Source: Pseudidiomarina gelatinasegens (GTDB lineage: Bacteria > Pseudomonadota > Gammaproteobacteria > Enterobacterales > Alteromonadaceae). From it: a stretch of 51,580 nucleotides of DNA. Shown in pieces: positions 18,042 through 26,854 of this stretch (positions within the stretch are counted from its first letter, which is position 1; every line of letters starts with the position of its first letter). The notes below the pieces were generated by a model. That model had not been told where the DNA came from. It did not search any database and was given only the letters and a program-made list of their open reading frames with translations. The stretch is from contig NZ_RSFE01000011.1 in NCBI RefSeq assembly GCF_004025325.1, forward strand, positions 1-51,580, read 5' to 3'. The position numbers and the translations under genes were made by a program.

Positions 18042-18716
18042 ATGCTTGATTTTTCTAAACCGGGACTTGCCATTTTTGACATGGATTCAACGCTAATAAC
18101 CATTGAGTGCATTGATGAAATTGCCGCGATAGCGGGGTGCAAGAACGAAGTTAGCCTTATTACGGAACGTGCTATGCGCGGCGAACTGGACTTCGCAGAA
18201 AGTTTGAAGGCACGCGTGGCGGCATTGTGCGGCGTGCGACGCGCTCAGCTGGAGCAACTGTTTGACCCCATTCCATTCACACCAGGGGCGCAAGAATTGC
18301 TGCACTGGTTGCATCAAAAAGGCTGGAAAACAGCATTGGTTTCAGGTGGGTTCACGTGGTTTGCTGCATCGGTAAGCCAAACGCTCAAGCTTGATTTTTG
18401 CCTTGCTAATCGCTTGGTTTGGGACAATGACGTGCTAACCGGTGAGGTTGAAGAGCCTATTATTGATGCTCAAACAAAAGCCGAATGCCTTGTGCAATGG
18501 GCTCGTGCAATTGATGTACCGATCTCTCAAACGTTGGCTGTTGGCGATGGTGCGAACGACATTCCTATGCTGACCGCCGCCGGTTTTGGCGTTGCATTTT
18601 GTGCAAAACCGGCTTTGCGGGAGGTTGCAGACTTGGTCATTGACGAGCCGGATTTAATGGCCATCGTGCGTTATTTCGAACAACAAACAATAAACACCCA
18701 ATCACAGGCTTTGTAG
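18042..18716 (+). CDS. serB: Phosphoserine phosphatase (short form)
   Basis: 224 aa, HAD-superfamily enzyme for the final step of serine synthesis (phosphoserine to serine). The catalytic motif FDMDST is at 12-17, VSGGFTWFA is motif II and AVGDGANDIPML is the motif III/IV region. E. coli SerB (322 aa) has an extra N-terminal domain that is missing here, leaving just the catalytic core. A TTG at 18039 is one codon upstream and is equally well spaced from the GAGG at 18028-18031, so the start is ambiguous by one residue. radA follows in the same order as in E. coli. Confidence 0.94.
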   Translation: MLDFSKPGLAIFDMDSTLITIECIDEIAAIAGCKNEVSLITERAMRGELDFAESLKARVAALCGVRRAQLEQLFDPIPFTPGAQELLHWLHQKGWKTALVSGGFTWFAASVSQTLKLDFCLANRLVWDNDVLTGEVEEPIIDAQTKAECLVQWARAIDVPISQTLAVGDGANDIPMLTAAGFGVAFCAKPALREVADLVIDEPDLMAIVRYFEQQTINTQSQAL

Positions 18717-18733
18717 CTCAGGGAAAATTCGCT

Positions 18734-20095
18734 ATGGCAAAAACAAAAACAACGTTTGTATGCAACGATTGCGGAGCAGACTTTGCGCGCTGGCTAGGGC
18801 AATGCCCTGAGTGCAAGGCGTGGAACACAATCACAGAGTTGCGCCTGGCGAGTGCTAAACCGACCGGCGCCGAACGGCGCGGCTATGCTGGCTCTACGCG
18901 TGCAACGGTGCAGACACTTAGCGATGTTAACCTCGAAGAGCTACCGCGGTTTAGTAGCAGTTTTGCAGAGTTTGATCGCGTGTTGGGCGGCGGCATTGTG
19001 CCGGGCTCGGCTATCCTGATAGGTGGATCGCCTGGGGCTGGTAAGAGTACTTTATTGTTGCAAACAATGTGTCGTTTAGCTGAAAACATGGCGGTGCTCT
19101 ATGTAACGGGTGAAGAATCCTTGCAGCAGGTAGCGTTGCGCGCTCAGCGCCTAAATTTACCAACGAATAAGCTGCGAATGCTGGCTGAAACGTCCGTTGA
19201 AACCATCTGCGATTTAGCTGATAAAGAAAAGCCACGGGTAATGGTGATTGACTCCATTCAGGTGATGCATTTAGCAGATATTCAATCAGCGCCAGGCAGT
19301 GTTTCACAGGTTCGAGAGTGTGCGGCCTATTTAACTCGCTACGCGAAACAAAATGGGGTAGCGATTGTTATGGTTGGTCATGTAACCAAAGACGGTTCAC
19401 TCGCGGGCCCTAAGGTACTGGAACATTGCATTGACTGCTCAATTCTTCTTGAGGGCGACACTGACTCACGGTTTCGTACGCTGCGCGGCCATAAAAACCG
19501 TTTTGGTCCTGCCAATGAATTGGGTGTATTCGCAATGACCGGTCAAGGGTTGAAGGAAGTCACTAATCCATCAGCAATATTTTTGCAGCGCGGTGAGCAA
19601 CATGGCAGTGGCTCGGTGGTCATGGTTATTTGGGAAGGCACACGTCCGTTATTGGTGGAATTACAAGCATTGGTTGATGCGAGTCAGTTGGCGAACCCGC
19701 GGCGAGTTGCAGTGGGTATGGAAACCACCCGATTGGCTATGTTGCTCGCAGTACTTCACCGCCATGGTGGTTTACATATGTCCGACCAAGACGTATTCGT
19801 GAATGTGGTTGGTGGCGTTCGGGTTACCGAAACTGGGGCTGACTTAGCCTTGCTGTTGGCCATTGTCTCAAGCTTCCGTGAGAACGAGTTACCGAAAAAC
19901 TTAATTGTATTTGGCGAAGTTGGGCTGTCGGGCGAAATTAGACCTGTGCCAAATGGACAAGCACGCCTGCATGAGGCTGCCAAACATGGTTTTACGCGAG
20001 CCATCGTGCCGTTTGGTAATAAGCCGAAAGAAGCGATAGAAGGTATGCAAGTTATCGGTGTTAAAAGTTTACAAGATGCTTTAGAGGCTATTTGA
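18734..20095 (+). CDS. radA: DNA repair/recombination protein RadA
   Basis: 453 aa (E. coli 460 aa). A RecA-like ATPase that promotes branch migration in recombination. A four-Cys zinc finger (C10, C13, C24, C27), Walker A GGSPGAGKST (97-106), the RadA-specific KNRFG motif (254-258) and a C-terminal Lon-protease-like domain are all present. It lies 17 nt after serB. Its stop codon region overlaps or abuts the start of the BtuF-type gene. Confidence 0.97.
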   Translation: MAKTKTTFVCNDCGADFARWLGQCPECKAWNTITELRLASAKPTGAERRGYAGSTRATVQTLSDVNLEELPRFSSSFAEFDRVLGGGIVPGSAILIGGSPGAGKSTLLLQTMCRLAENMAVLYVTGEESLQQVALRAQRLNLPTNKLRMLAETSVETICDLADKEKPRVMVIDSIQVMHLADIQSAPGSVSQVRECAAYLTRYAKQNGVAIVMVGHVTKDGSLAGPKVLEHCIDCSILLEGDTDSRFRTLRGHKNRFGPANELGVFAMTGQGLKEVTNPSAIFLQRGEQHGSGSVVMVIWEGTRPLLVELQALVDASQLANPRRVAVGMETTRLAMLLAVLHRHGGLHMSDQDVFVNVVGGVRVTETGADLALLLAIVSSFRENELPKNLIVFGEVGLSGEIRPVPNGQARLHEAAKHGFTRAIVPFGNKPKEAIEGMQVIGVKSLQDALEAI

Positions 20096-20097
20096 CA

Positions 20098-20826
20098 GTG
20101 TTGCGAACACTTGGCCTGATTATGATGACCTGCATGATGAGTGCCAACGCATCTGCACAGCGCCTCGTATCGTTAAACCCTTGTTTCGATGCGTGGGTTC
20201 TGCAGTGGCTGCCAGCAGCTTGGGAGTTTGTGCCCAGCACCACCCATGGCAATCGGCTGGAACGTATTTTAGCGGCTCAACCGGATGCCGTTCTTTATGG
20301 TACCTACACCAATGCGCGCTTAGTTGCAGCGCTCGATGAGGCAACTCAGATTGTGCTGGTGGATGAACCGAATTCGTGGTCACAGTGGCAGCGGAGTTTG
20401 ACGGCCGTCGGTGAAGCTCTGCAATTGGAAGATGAGCTTTCACGGTGGGCAGCCAAACAAGAACAGCGCATGTCGGTGGGGAAAAATTTTCAGCAAGACC
20501 TATTAATTATTATGCCGAACCAATATAGCTGGGGCGGGAGCAGTTTTATTGTTGATATGTTGCGTCACCATGGCGTTTCCGTAGACGTTGCTGATGAAGA
20601 TGTTGCGCTGGTTCAAATACGCTTAGAGCAACTTATTCAGATGCAACCTCAACGTGTCGTTTTGGATGGCTTTGCAAGTGACTATGCGCGCGCAAACGAC
20701 TGGCTTTGGCATAATGCTCTACAGCCATGGTTGCAGCAGCGGCAGGTGGTGCAGATACCGACAGAATTGAGTGGATGCCCGGCCCAGCGCGCCGATGACT
20801 ATCTCAATAAGGTGACGCAACAATGA
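20098..20826 (+). CDS. Periplasmic substrate-binding protein of BtuF/FecB-type ABC importer
   Basis: 242 aa with an N-terminal signal peptide (hydrophobic MMTCMMSANASA, cleavage near SAQ). The QRLVSLNPCFDAWVLQWLP opening and LAAQPDAVLYGTYTNARLV segment are typical of the cobalamin/iron-siderophore class III binding-protein fold. The start is uncertain: GTG at 20098 has AGAGG ten nt upstream; TTG at 20092 overlaps the radA stop and is also possible. First gene of a three-gene importer. The substrate (vitamin B12, haem or a siderophore) cannot be decided from sequence; no TonB receptor is nearby. Confidence 0.8.
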   Translation: MLRTLGLIMMTCMMSANASAQRLVSLNPCFDAWVLQWLPAAWEFVPSTTHGNRLERILAAQPDAVLYGTYTNARLVAALDEATQIVLVDEPNSWSQWQRSLTAVGEALQLEDELSRWAAKQEQRMSVGKNFQQDLLIIMPNQYSWGGSSFIVDMLRHHGVSVDVADEDVALVQIRLEQLIQMQPQRVVLDGFASDYARANDWLWHNALQPWLQQRQVVQIPTELSGCPAQRADDYLNKVTQQ

Positions 20827-21782
20827 CCGTACGGCTGTTAATTATCGCCACTTTGGCGCTGATGATTGGGGTTTGGCACCTTGGTAGCGGCGGTCAAAGC
20901 TGGTCGCTGATTCCGCAAAGTACACTTGATCACTACATTCTTGAACAAATCCGCGCGCCCCGTCTTATGCTGGCCCTGTTAAATGGAGTTGCTTTAGGTG
21001 TTGCCGGCAGCGTTTTGCAATTGCTGTTACGCAACCCTTTGGCAGAGCCAGGAATCACGGGTATCGCCGGAGGAGCGGCTGTGGCGACTGTGATAACTCT
21101 TTACTGGGGGGCAGTAAGCCCAGTGGTGTGGTGGTTGCCGTTTATTGGTATGGCAGGAGGGCTTATAACGCTTGCCCTTTTATGGCTTTTTGCGGGTTCT
21201 CAGCCACGTGGCATACGCATTATTTTGGTTGGGGTGGCACTTGCTGCAATTGCCGGCGCATTGATTGCTGTGGTGCTGAATTTGGCGCCCAACCCGTTTG
21301 CTTTTCAAGAGTGGGCGTTGTGGTTAATGGGGTCGGTGGCAAACCGAGGATGGGCTTATGTGTGGTTGATGATTCCGGCTGTGGTGTTAGCAGTTGCGTT
21401 ATTGGTGAGTCAGCGCCGTTATCTGCAGGCACAAGTTTTCGATGAAGTAACCGTTCGGACATTAGGCTTTCACGAAGGGCGAAGTAAGTTCCTGTTATTG
21501 TTAGCGGTCGCGTTACTGGTATCAGCTTCGGTAGTAACCGCCGGAATTATTGGCTTTATTGGATTAGTCGCCCCCCATGTGGTTCGGCTACTGGGTGTTA
21601 ACCGCCCGTTACCTCTTGTCATCTTCAGCGGTATTGTTGGCGGTGTTTTATTGGTTGCTGTAGACGCTTTGGTAAAATCTATGGATACCCGAGTTGAGTT
21701 ACAGCTTGGTGTGGTTATTGCTTTATTAGGTGCTCCGTGGCTTCTGGTACTGCTGACAAAGCAGGAAAGTCGCGATGCTTAA
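20823..21782 (+). CDS. FecCD/BtuC-type ABC transporter permease
   Basis: 319 aa, about ten hydrophobic segments along the whole length. Family signatures are RAPRLMLALLNGVALGVAGS, LLRNPLAEPGITGIAGG and FIGLVAPHVVRLL (the coupling region that contacts the ATPase). The ATG overlaps the stop of the binding protein (ATGA), and its end overlaps the ATPase start by 8 nt, so the three are translationally coupled. E. coli BtuC is 326 aa. Confidence 0.9.
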   Translation: MTVRLLIIATLALMIGVWHLGSGGQSWSLIPQSTLDHYILEQIRAPRLMLALLNGVALGVAGSVLQLLLRNPLAEPGITGIAGGAAVATVITLYWGAVSPVVWWLPFIGMAGGLITLALLWLFAGSQPRGIRIILVGVALAAIAGALIAVVLNLAPNPFAFQEWALWLMGSVANRGWAYVWLMIPAVVLAVALLVSQRRYLQAQVFDEVTVRTLGFHEGRSKFLLLLAVALLVSASVVTAGIIGFIGLVAPHVVRLLGVNRPLPLVIFSGIVGGVLLVAVDALVKSMDTRVELQLGVVIALLGAPWLLVLLTKQESRDA

Positions 21783-22515
21783 ATTGGACAATATTGCACA
21801 CTCGGAGCGCCTTAAGCCATTAAGCTTTACCGCAGAAGCAGGGCAACTGATTGGTGTGATTGGTGCGAATGGGGCAGGTAAATCGACCCTGCTTAAAATT
21901 ATGGCTGGGTTACTTAACGATGTATCAGGAGCGGCAACGTGGGCCGATCAGGATATGACGCGCTGGTCGGCAATCGAGCGCCGCCAATACCTTGCTTTTA
22001 TTCCTCAGCAAACTCAATTTCAGGAGCCTGCAACGGTTGCCGACTTATTGCGAACCGCGCAAATTAATCTTCGTGCTGGCGCCAAAGAGTTAGCTCAGTG
22101 GCGTCAGTTAAGTATTGAGCAGTTCGAGCTTGAACCTCTTTTAGAGCGTGCGGTGACTGAGCTATCAGGTGGTGAACAGCGACGCGTGACATTGGCGTGT
22201 ACACATGCCATGAACCGGCCGTTGTTAATTGCTGACGAGCCAACAGCCAGCTTGGATCTCAATTATCAGTTACTTACTATGGACTGGCTTAAAACAAGCA
22301 GTCAGCAAGGGAAACTGGTGTTTGTTGCGCTGCATGATCTGGCTTTGGCAGCGCAATATTGCGATCAAATTCTTCTTTTGCACCATGGTGCGCTGTTGGC
22401 ACATGGCACGCCCAACCAAGTATTAACAGACGCTAACCTTGCCACTGCGTACAAGGTTAGCGTTGATTGGTTATGTAATCCAAAAGGTGTGGCTATGTTG
22501 CCGCGCCGCCTTTAA
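21775..22515 (+). CDS. ABC transporter ATPase, BtuD/FecE type
   Basis: 246 aa. Walker A GANGAGKST (30-38), signature LSGGEQRRVTLA, Walker B LLIADEPTASLD and switch His in VALHDLALA. It energises the BtuC-type permease. The C-terminal VLTDANLATAYKVSVDWL stretch is typical of siderophore/B12 importer ATPases. Its stop overlaps the 3' end of the convergent S41 protease gene by 4 nt. Confidence 0.9.
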   Translation: MLKLDNIAHSERLKPLSFTAEAGQLIGVIGANGAGKSTLLKIMAGLLNDVSGAATWADQDMTRWSAIERRQYLAFIPQQTQFQEPATVADLLRTAQINLRAGAKELAQWRQLSIEQFELEPLLERAVTELSGGEQRRVTLACTHAMNRPLLIADEPTASLDLNYQLLTMDWLKTSSQQGKLVFVALHDLALAAQYCDQILLLHHGALLAHGTPNQVLTDANLATAYKVSVDWLCNPKGVAMLPRRL

Positions 22516-23846
22516 TGTTCCTGACGCCATAACTCTGGCAATGTAAGTGGCCGTGATTCTAAGCGAACAGCATTCGTTGTGGCCGACTGACTGCGTTGTA
22601 CAGTGTCTGCGCCCTTCGTGCTGGCCGGTTCGCATTGGCCAAATGTCATGTGATAAGCAGCAGCCTGCAACATCGGATCATCGGCAGAGCCCCAGTCACC
22701 TACAAGTACGTCACTGGCGGCACAGTTAGGTGCTAACCCGTCAAAGTAACGCCCTTCATCAAGCGCATTAACGGTTTCAAAGTTGACGACAAAAGCGCGT
22801 TTGTCACAGAGCGGTTCAGGAATTTGACCAACCGGTTTGCCACACGTTGGCCCGCCAACAACAACAACCTCAACGTATGGGTCAAGTGCATTAATGATCA
22901 GTTCCGACGAGGAACAGCTGGCCCGTGTTGTTAATACATAAACACGGTTCAGGTTTAACTGCTTGATGCCTTCATACAGTTGGAATTGCTCAATAAAGTT
23001 TGAGTCAGAATTATTGGCATTAAACAGATACTTGGTGAACACTTCGCCGATGACGTTATCACCTGCGCTTTGTGTCGCCGCTTGGTTGGCGAATCGCGTT
23101 AAGCCACCCCCGTTATAGCGAACATCGATAATCAGCTCATCGACGCCTGCAAATTGGTCGTAAGCCGAATTGAGGTCTTCACCGGTACGATTAATAAAGC
23201 TATTGAGTACGTAGTACCCGACATCTTTTCCGTCAACTGCAAAGCGATCAACAGCCAAAACGGTATTGGTTTCGACAATGTCCTTCGTTAAGACATCAGT
23301 AAAACTGGTTCCGGCTTGTTCCCGCCAGGTAATTTCAACGCTTACGCCAACGTCGCTGGCGCCAAGCTCCTCTTCGTAGCGGTTTTGCTCAAGCAAAGTT
23401 TGTACCGACACACCGTTAATGTGCGTGATTTCATCAGAGCGTTTCATACCCGCCACTGCGGCTGGCGATTCGGCGTAAACGTAATTAATAAAAACACGGT
23501 TATCGGTGGTGATTCGAGAGCTAAACCCAAGTCCGGCATACTCTGCATCCACAAAGCGGCTTTGGTATTCTTCTTCGGTTAAGATGAAACTGTAGCGATC
23601 TTCAGGAATGACCAAATCTTCAAGTAAGTCATACACATTGGAATAATTCGCCAGATTAATATTGGTCGGCAAATCTTCATTCCACAGGTAGTCGTCTTGC
23701 ATGTAATCGTAAAACCGACTTACTTGGCCAGCGTTGCTGCACTGATCCACGATAGGTGTAAACTCTTCGCCACTATCACTTCCGCATCCCGCAAGAATAA
23801 AGCAGCTCGCTAGACTCGACAGTACAAACTTTTGATTTGTTTTCAT
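22512..23846 (-). CDS. S41-family (C-terminal-processing-like) peptidase, lipoprotein
   Basis: 444 aa from the ATG at 23846, chosen because it gives a lipoprotein signal (SCFILAGC) and has GAGAGA just upstream; the open frame extends 38 codons further upstream without homology. A PDZ-like region (YVYAESPAAVAGMKRSDEI) is followed by the S41 catalytic domain: LIIDVRYNGGG, the Ser region TTRASCSSSELI and the Lys in TCGKPVGQ. Probably an envelope protease anchored by lipid. Substrate unknown. Divergent from nagZ. Confidence 0.88.
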   Translation of the reverse strand: MKTNQKFVLSSLASCFILAGCGSDSGEEFTPIVDQCSNAGQVSRFYDYMQDDYLWNEDLPTNINLANYSNVYDLLEDLVIPEDRYSFILTEEEYQSRFVDAEYAGLGFSSRITTDNRVFINYVYAESPAAVAGMKRSDEITHINGVSVQTLLEQNRYEEELGASDVGVSVEITWREQAGTSFTDVLTKDIVETNTVLAVDRFAVDGKDVGYYVLNSFINRTGEDLNSAYDQFAGVDELIIDVRYNGGGLTRFANQAATQSAGDNVIGEVFTKYLFNANNSDSNFIEQFQLYEGIKQLNLNRVYVLTTRASCSSSELIINALDPYVEVVVVGGPTCGKPVGQIPEPLCDKRAFVVNFETVNALDEGRYFDGLAPNCAASDVLVGDWGSADDPMLQAAAYHMTFGQCEPASTKGADTVQRSQSATTNAVRLESRPLTLPELWRQEH

Positions 23847-23982
23847 TCTATCAATCTCTCTACAGGTAATATGTACGTTATTAAGATGACAGATTTTTAC
23901 GCAAATCGCCAAACTTTCCCTAGTGACGCGGGTCACCAAATTTGGCACACTGCCTGCCACGTCGTTTTTAAGAGATTCATCT

Positions 23983-25026
23983 ATGACCGCAGTAATGATT
24001 GATTTAACAGGCCATGAGCTAACAGCTGAGGAGCGCGAATTGCTTGCGCATCCAGCGGTAGGTGGGGTGATTTTATTTAGTCGTAACTTTCACGATATTG
24101 AACAGTTGGTGGAACTCGTGCGACAAACACGTGCCGCAGCGAGAAACCCACTGATAATTGCAGTTGATCATGAAGGCGGTCGGGTACAACGATTCAAAGA
24201 TGGATTTAGCAAAATTCCTGCCATGGCCGATATATTGGTAAAAGCCTCAAACGACGAGCAGGCCTTGCACTGGGCTCAAGAGATGGGTTGGTTGATGGCA
24301 ACAGAAGTGCTGGCGATGGACATTGATATCAGTTTTGCACCAGTGCTGGATATTAATGGCATTAGTGAAGTGATCGGTAACCGCGCATTTGCCACTGAAG
24401 CCAAGCAAATCATACCTGTCGCTCGGGCTTTTATCAGAGGCATGCACCAAGCTGGCATGAAAGCTACCGGCAAGCATTTTCCAGGGCATGGCTCTGTGCG
24501 AGCCGACTCCCACATTGAAATACCGATTGATGAACGCAGCTGGAATGAAATTCTTGAGACCGACCTTCCACCCTTTATCGAGCTAGCAAGTAGCCTTGAT
24601 GCGATGATGCCTGCCCATGTTATCTATCCGGCAGTTGATGATAAACCAGCAGGGTTCTCACACTACTGGCTGCAGGATATTCTGCGTGCACAATTGCAAT
24701 TTAAAGGCATTATTTTTAGCGATGACTTAGGTATGGCTGGGGCAACGGTTGCGGGTTCTATGACAGATCGCGCGTACGCTGCATTAGATGCGGGCTGTGA
24801 CATGGTACTGGTCTGTAATGATCGAGCTGGAGCCATTGAGGTTATCGAAGCAATTGAACCGCGCTTGGCACAGCTTAACAAGCAACAAGAACGCTGCTAC
24901 CAACAGTTGGCCAAGCCAGCAGGCATGACCTTATCGGTGTTACATAACCACCCGCGCTGGCATGCAGCGCAGGCAATATTGGCAGAAATGGCGTCGGAAA
25001 TCGGGTCAGAATCAACTGACTCGTAA
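23983..25026 (+). CDS. nagZ: Beta-N-acetylhexosaminidase
   Basis: 347 aa (E. coli NagZ 341 aa). A cytoplasmic GH3 enzyme that removes GlcNAc from anhydro-muropeptides during cell-wall recycling. The KHFPGHGSVRADSH motif carries the acid/base His-Asp pair, and FSDDLGMAGA carries the nucleophile Asp. The ATG at 23983 has AAGAGA upstream and gives homology from MTAVMIDLTG; an earlier in-frame ATG at 23923 lies in the divergent promoter region. Confidence 0.95.
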   Translation: MTAVMIDLTGHELTAEERELLAHPAVGGVILFSRNFHDIEQLVELVRQTRAAARNPLIIAVDHEGGRVQRFKDGFSKIPAMADILVKASNDEQALHWAQEMGWLMATEVLAMDIDISFAPVLDINGISEVIGNRAFATEAKQIIPVARAFIRGMHQAGMKATGKHFPGHGSVRADSHIEIPIDERSWNEILETDLPPFIELASSLDAMMPAHVIYPAVDDKPAGFSHYWLQDILRAQLQFKGIIFSDDLGMAGATVAGSMTDRAYAALDAGCDMVLVCNDRAGAIEVIEAIEPRLAQLNKQQERCYQQLAKPAGMTLSVLHNHPRWHAAQAILAEMASEIGSESTDS

Positions 25027-25030
25027 TAGA

Positions 25031-25690
25031 CTATGCTGAGGCGTAAGGCAGCGGATCAACGCAATTGTTCGCTGCAAATGCTTCAAGTCGTTCAACGCAG
25101 GCTCCACACTTGCCGCATGCTTTTTCTCGGCCATTGTAACAGGTCCACGTTTGCGCGTAGTCGAGGCCCATGGCTAAACCAGCCGCAAGAATCTCTGCTT
25201 TCGAGTTGGTCAAAAATGGCACTTCGATAGGTATCGGTTCATAGTTGGCGATTAGGCTAACGGCATTCATCTTTTCTACAAACTCAGGGCGACAGTCAGG
25301 GTAAATCGCGTGGTCACCAGAATGCGCACCGTAATACACGGCCTCAGCTTTAATGCTAACGGCGTACCCGATGGCAAGCGCAAGCAAAATCATATTCCGG
25401 TTCGGTACCACAGTTGACTGCATTGATTCAGCTTCGTAATGCCCCTCAGGAATGTCGATATCGGAAGTCAAAGAGCTTCCAGCGAGCAACGTATTAATCG
25501 CTGTAATATCCACTACTTTATGGTTAATTCCCAAGGATTTGCAGACTGTGGCCGCTGCGTCGAGCTCGCGAACGTGGCGTTGCCCATAGTTGAAACTCAA
25601 GGCGTATACGTCGTGTCCTTGCTTCAGTGCATGATGCAACACGGTAAAGGAATCCATACCACCTGAGTAAATAACGACAACTTTTGCCAT
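25031..25690 (-). CDS. queC: 7-cyano-7-deazaguanine synthase
   Basis: 219 aa. ATP-dependent conversion of 7-carboxy-7-deazaguanine to preQ0 in queuosine synthesis. The PP-loop is YSGGMDS (residues 8-14), and four zinc-binding Cys lie in the C-terminal [16 protein letters not shown] region. It is convergent with nagZ (4 nt apart) and divergent from queE, the preceding enzyme of the same pathway. Confidence 0.96.
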   Translation of the reverse strand: MAKVVVIYSGGMDSFTVLHHALKQGHDVYALSFNYGQRHVRELDAAATVCKSLGINHKVVDITAINTLLAGSSLTSDIDIPEGHYEAESMQSTVVPNRNMILLALAIGYAVSIKAEAVYYGAHSGDHAIYPDCRPEFVEKMNAVSLIANYEPIPIEVPFLTNSKAEILAAGLAMGLDYAQTWTCYNGREKACGKCGACVERLEAFAANNCVDPLPYASA

Positions 25691-25744
25691 TAGAAGATCC
25701 TATTCTTGCTGAATTTACGCTAAAATTATGCGCTTAATGTACAA

Positions 25745-25756
25745 ACATGCGCATGT
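25745..25756. promoter_or_regulatory. Perfect 12-bp palindrome in the queC/queE divergent region
   Basis: ACATGCGCATGT is a perfect palindrome 27 nt upstream of the queE ATG and 55 nt upstream of queC. It could be an operator shared by both genes. No preQ1 riboswitch aptamer was recognised in this 92-nt gap. Confidence 0.35.
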
Positions 25757-25782
25757 GTATTGTATCGCAATTCTTTTAGCAG

Positions 25783-26475
25783 ATGTTGGAGAATCCTATT
25801 AGCACCCTGTACCCAATTAACGAAATATTCCAAACCATTCAAGGTGAGGGGGTATTCACTGGCGTGCCAGCCATATTTATCCGTCTGCAAGGATGTCCTG
25901 TGGGTTGTCCGTGGTGTGACACACAACATACATGGGAGCAACGTGAGAGCGATCAGGTTGAGGCAACTGAGGTTGTTGAAAAACAACAACCAAGCTCAAA
26001 CTGGGCCTCGATGACTGCCGATGAAATGGTTAAGTTGATAGAAGCTAAGGGCTACACGGCGAAGCATGTGGTGATTACTGGTGGTGAACCAGCAATGTTC
26101 AATCTTATTCCGCTTGGGCAGGCGTTAGAGCAAAAAGGCTATCAGCTTCAAATTGAAACCAGTGGTACGTTCGCAATTCAGGTAACGCCGTCTACTTGGG
26201 TGACAGTATCGCCTAAATTGGACATGCCGGGCGGCTATCTTGTGCGGCCCGACTGTATGAAACGCGCGAACGAGATCAAGTACCCGGTTGCCATGCAAAA
26301 GCACATTGAACAGTTTGATAAACTCCTAAAAGCGTGTCCGCCTCGAGCTGAGGCCATCATCGCGTTACAACCGATTAGTCAGCGTCCACGCGCCACTGAG
26401 CTTGCGATTAAGGTTTGTATCGAGAGAAATTGGCGTTTGTCTGCACAGTTGCATAAGTATCTCAAAATTGAGTAG
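25783..26475 (+). CDS. queE: 7-carboxy-7-deazaguanine synthase
   Basis: 230 aa (E. coli 223 aa). A radical-SAM enzyme that contracts carboxy-tetrahydropterin to CDG in queuosine synthesis. The cluster motif CPVGCPWC (C38, C42, C45; CxxxCxxC) and the opening PINEIFQTIQGEGVFTG are diagnostic. The ATG has only a weak SD. QueD and QueF are not in the window. Confidence 0.95.
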   Translation: MLENPISTLYPINEIFQTIQGEGVFTGVPAIFIRLQGCPVGCPWCDTQHTWEQRESDQVEATEVVEKQQPSSNWASMTADEMVKLIEAKGYTAKHVVITGGEPAMFNLIPLGQALEQKGYQLQIETSGTFAIQVTPSTWVTVSPKLDMPGGYLVRPDCMKRANEIKYPVAMQKHIEQFDKLLKACPPRAEAIIALQPISQRPRATELAIKVCIERNWRLSAQLHKYLKIE

Positions 26476-26492
26476 GCGCTCAGCCTACTTTT
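26471..26492 (+). terminator. Rho-independent terminator after queE
   Basis: Stem AGTAGGC (26471-26477) and GCCTACT (26483-26489) with loop GCTCA, followed by TTT. It overlaps the queE stop codon and separates queE from the Tad operon. Confidence 0.75.
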
Positions 26493-26556
26493 AATCTCGG
26501 CCATTTAGTTATTCCTATACTGAGTTTCCAGTGCCCAGCAGCAAGAGGAAATTCAG

Positions 26557-26853
26557 ATGGCTCGCCGTTACCTACATTCCAGTACCTGTCAAATAATTGG
26601 ACGAACCCGCGGTCAGGGCATGACCGAGTACATTATTATTGTTGCACTCATTGCGGTGGCTGCCATCGGCGTTTATTCCTTGCTCGGCAAAACCGTGCGC
26701 GGTCAAGTTGCCGGTATAGCCAATGAAATAACCGGTCAAAGCTCATCTGAACAACTCAACAGCGCGCGTTCTGCAGCTCGACGAGCTAATACATTGGGTC
26801 GCCAAGATGTGAGCTTAGGTAACTACGATGAAGTTACCGAGTCGGGCAATTAA
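26557..26853 (+). CDS. Flp/Tad-type prepilin (class IVb)
   Basis: 98 aa. A basic leader of 19 residues ends in a prepilin-peptidase site G19/Q20, with Glu at mature position +5 (E24, QGMTEY) followed by the hydrophobic helix IIIVALIAVAAIGVYSLLG. This is the class IVb pilin layout, with the Glu-Tyr pair of Flp pilins. The ~55-residue tail is longer than classical Flp1. First gene of the Tad operon; SD AAGAGGAAA upstream. It may be the major pilin or a TadE-like minor subunit; no other classical flp gene is present. Confidence 0.82.
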   Translation: MARRYLHSSTCQIIGRTRGQGMTEYIIIVALIAVAAIGVYSLLGKTVRGQVAGIANEITGQSSSEQLNSARSAARRANTLGRQDVSLGNYDEVTESGN

Positions 26854-26854
26854 T

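Noticed and set aside
20040-20097. Cobalamin riboswitch upstream of the BtuF-type gene
   Set aside because: The gene follows radA with essentially no intergenic space and no B12-box sequence.
23847-23960. N-terminal extension of the S41 protease upstream of residue 39
   Set aside because: The extension lacks homology, while the internal ATG gives a clean lipoprotein signal with a lipobox and an SD.
25691-25782. preQ1 riboswitch upstream of queC/queE
   Set aside because: No preQ1 aptamer core (C-rich loop pairing with an A-rich tail) was found on either strand.
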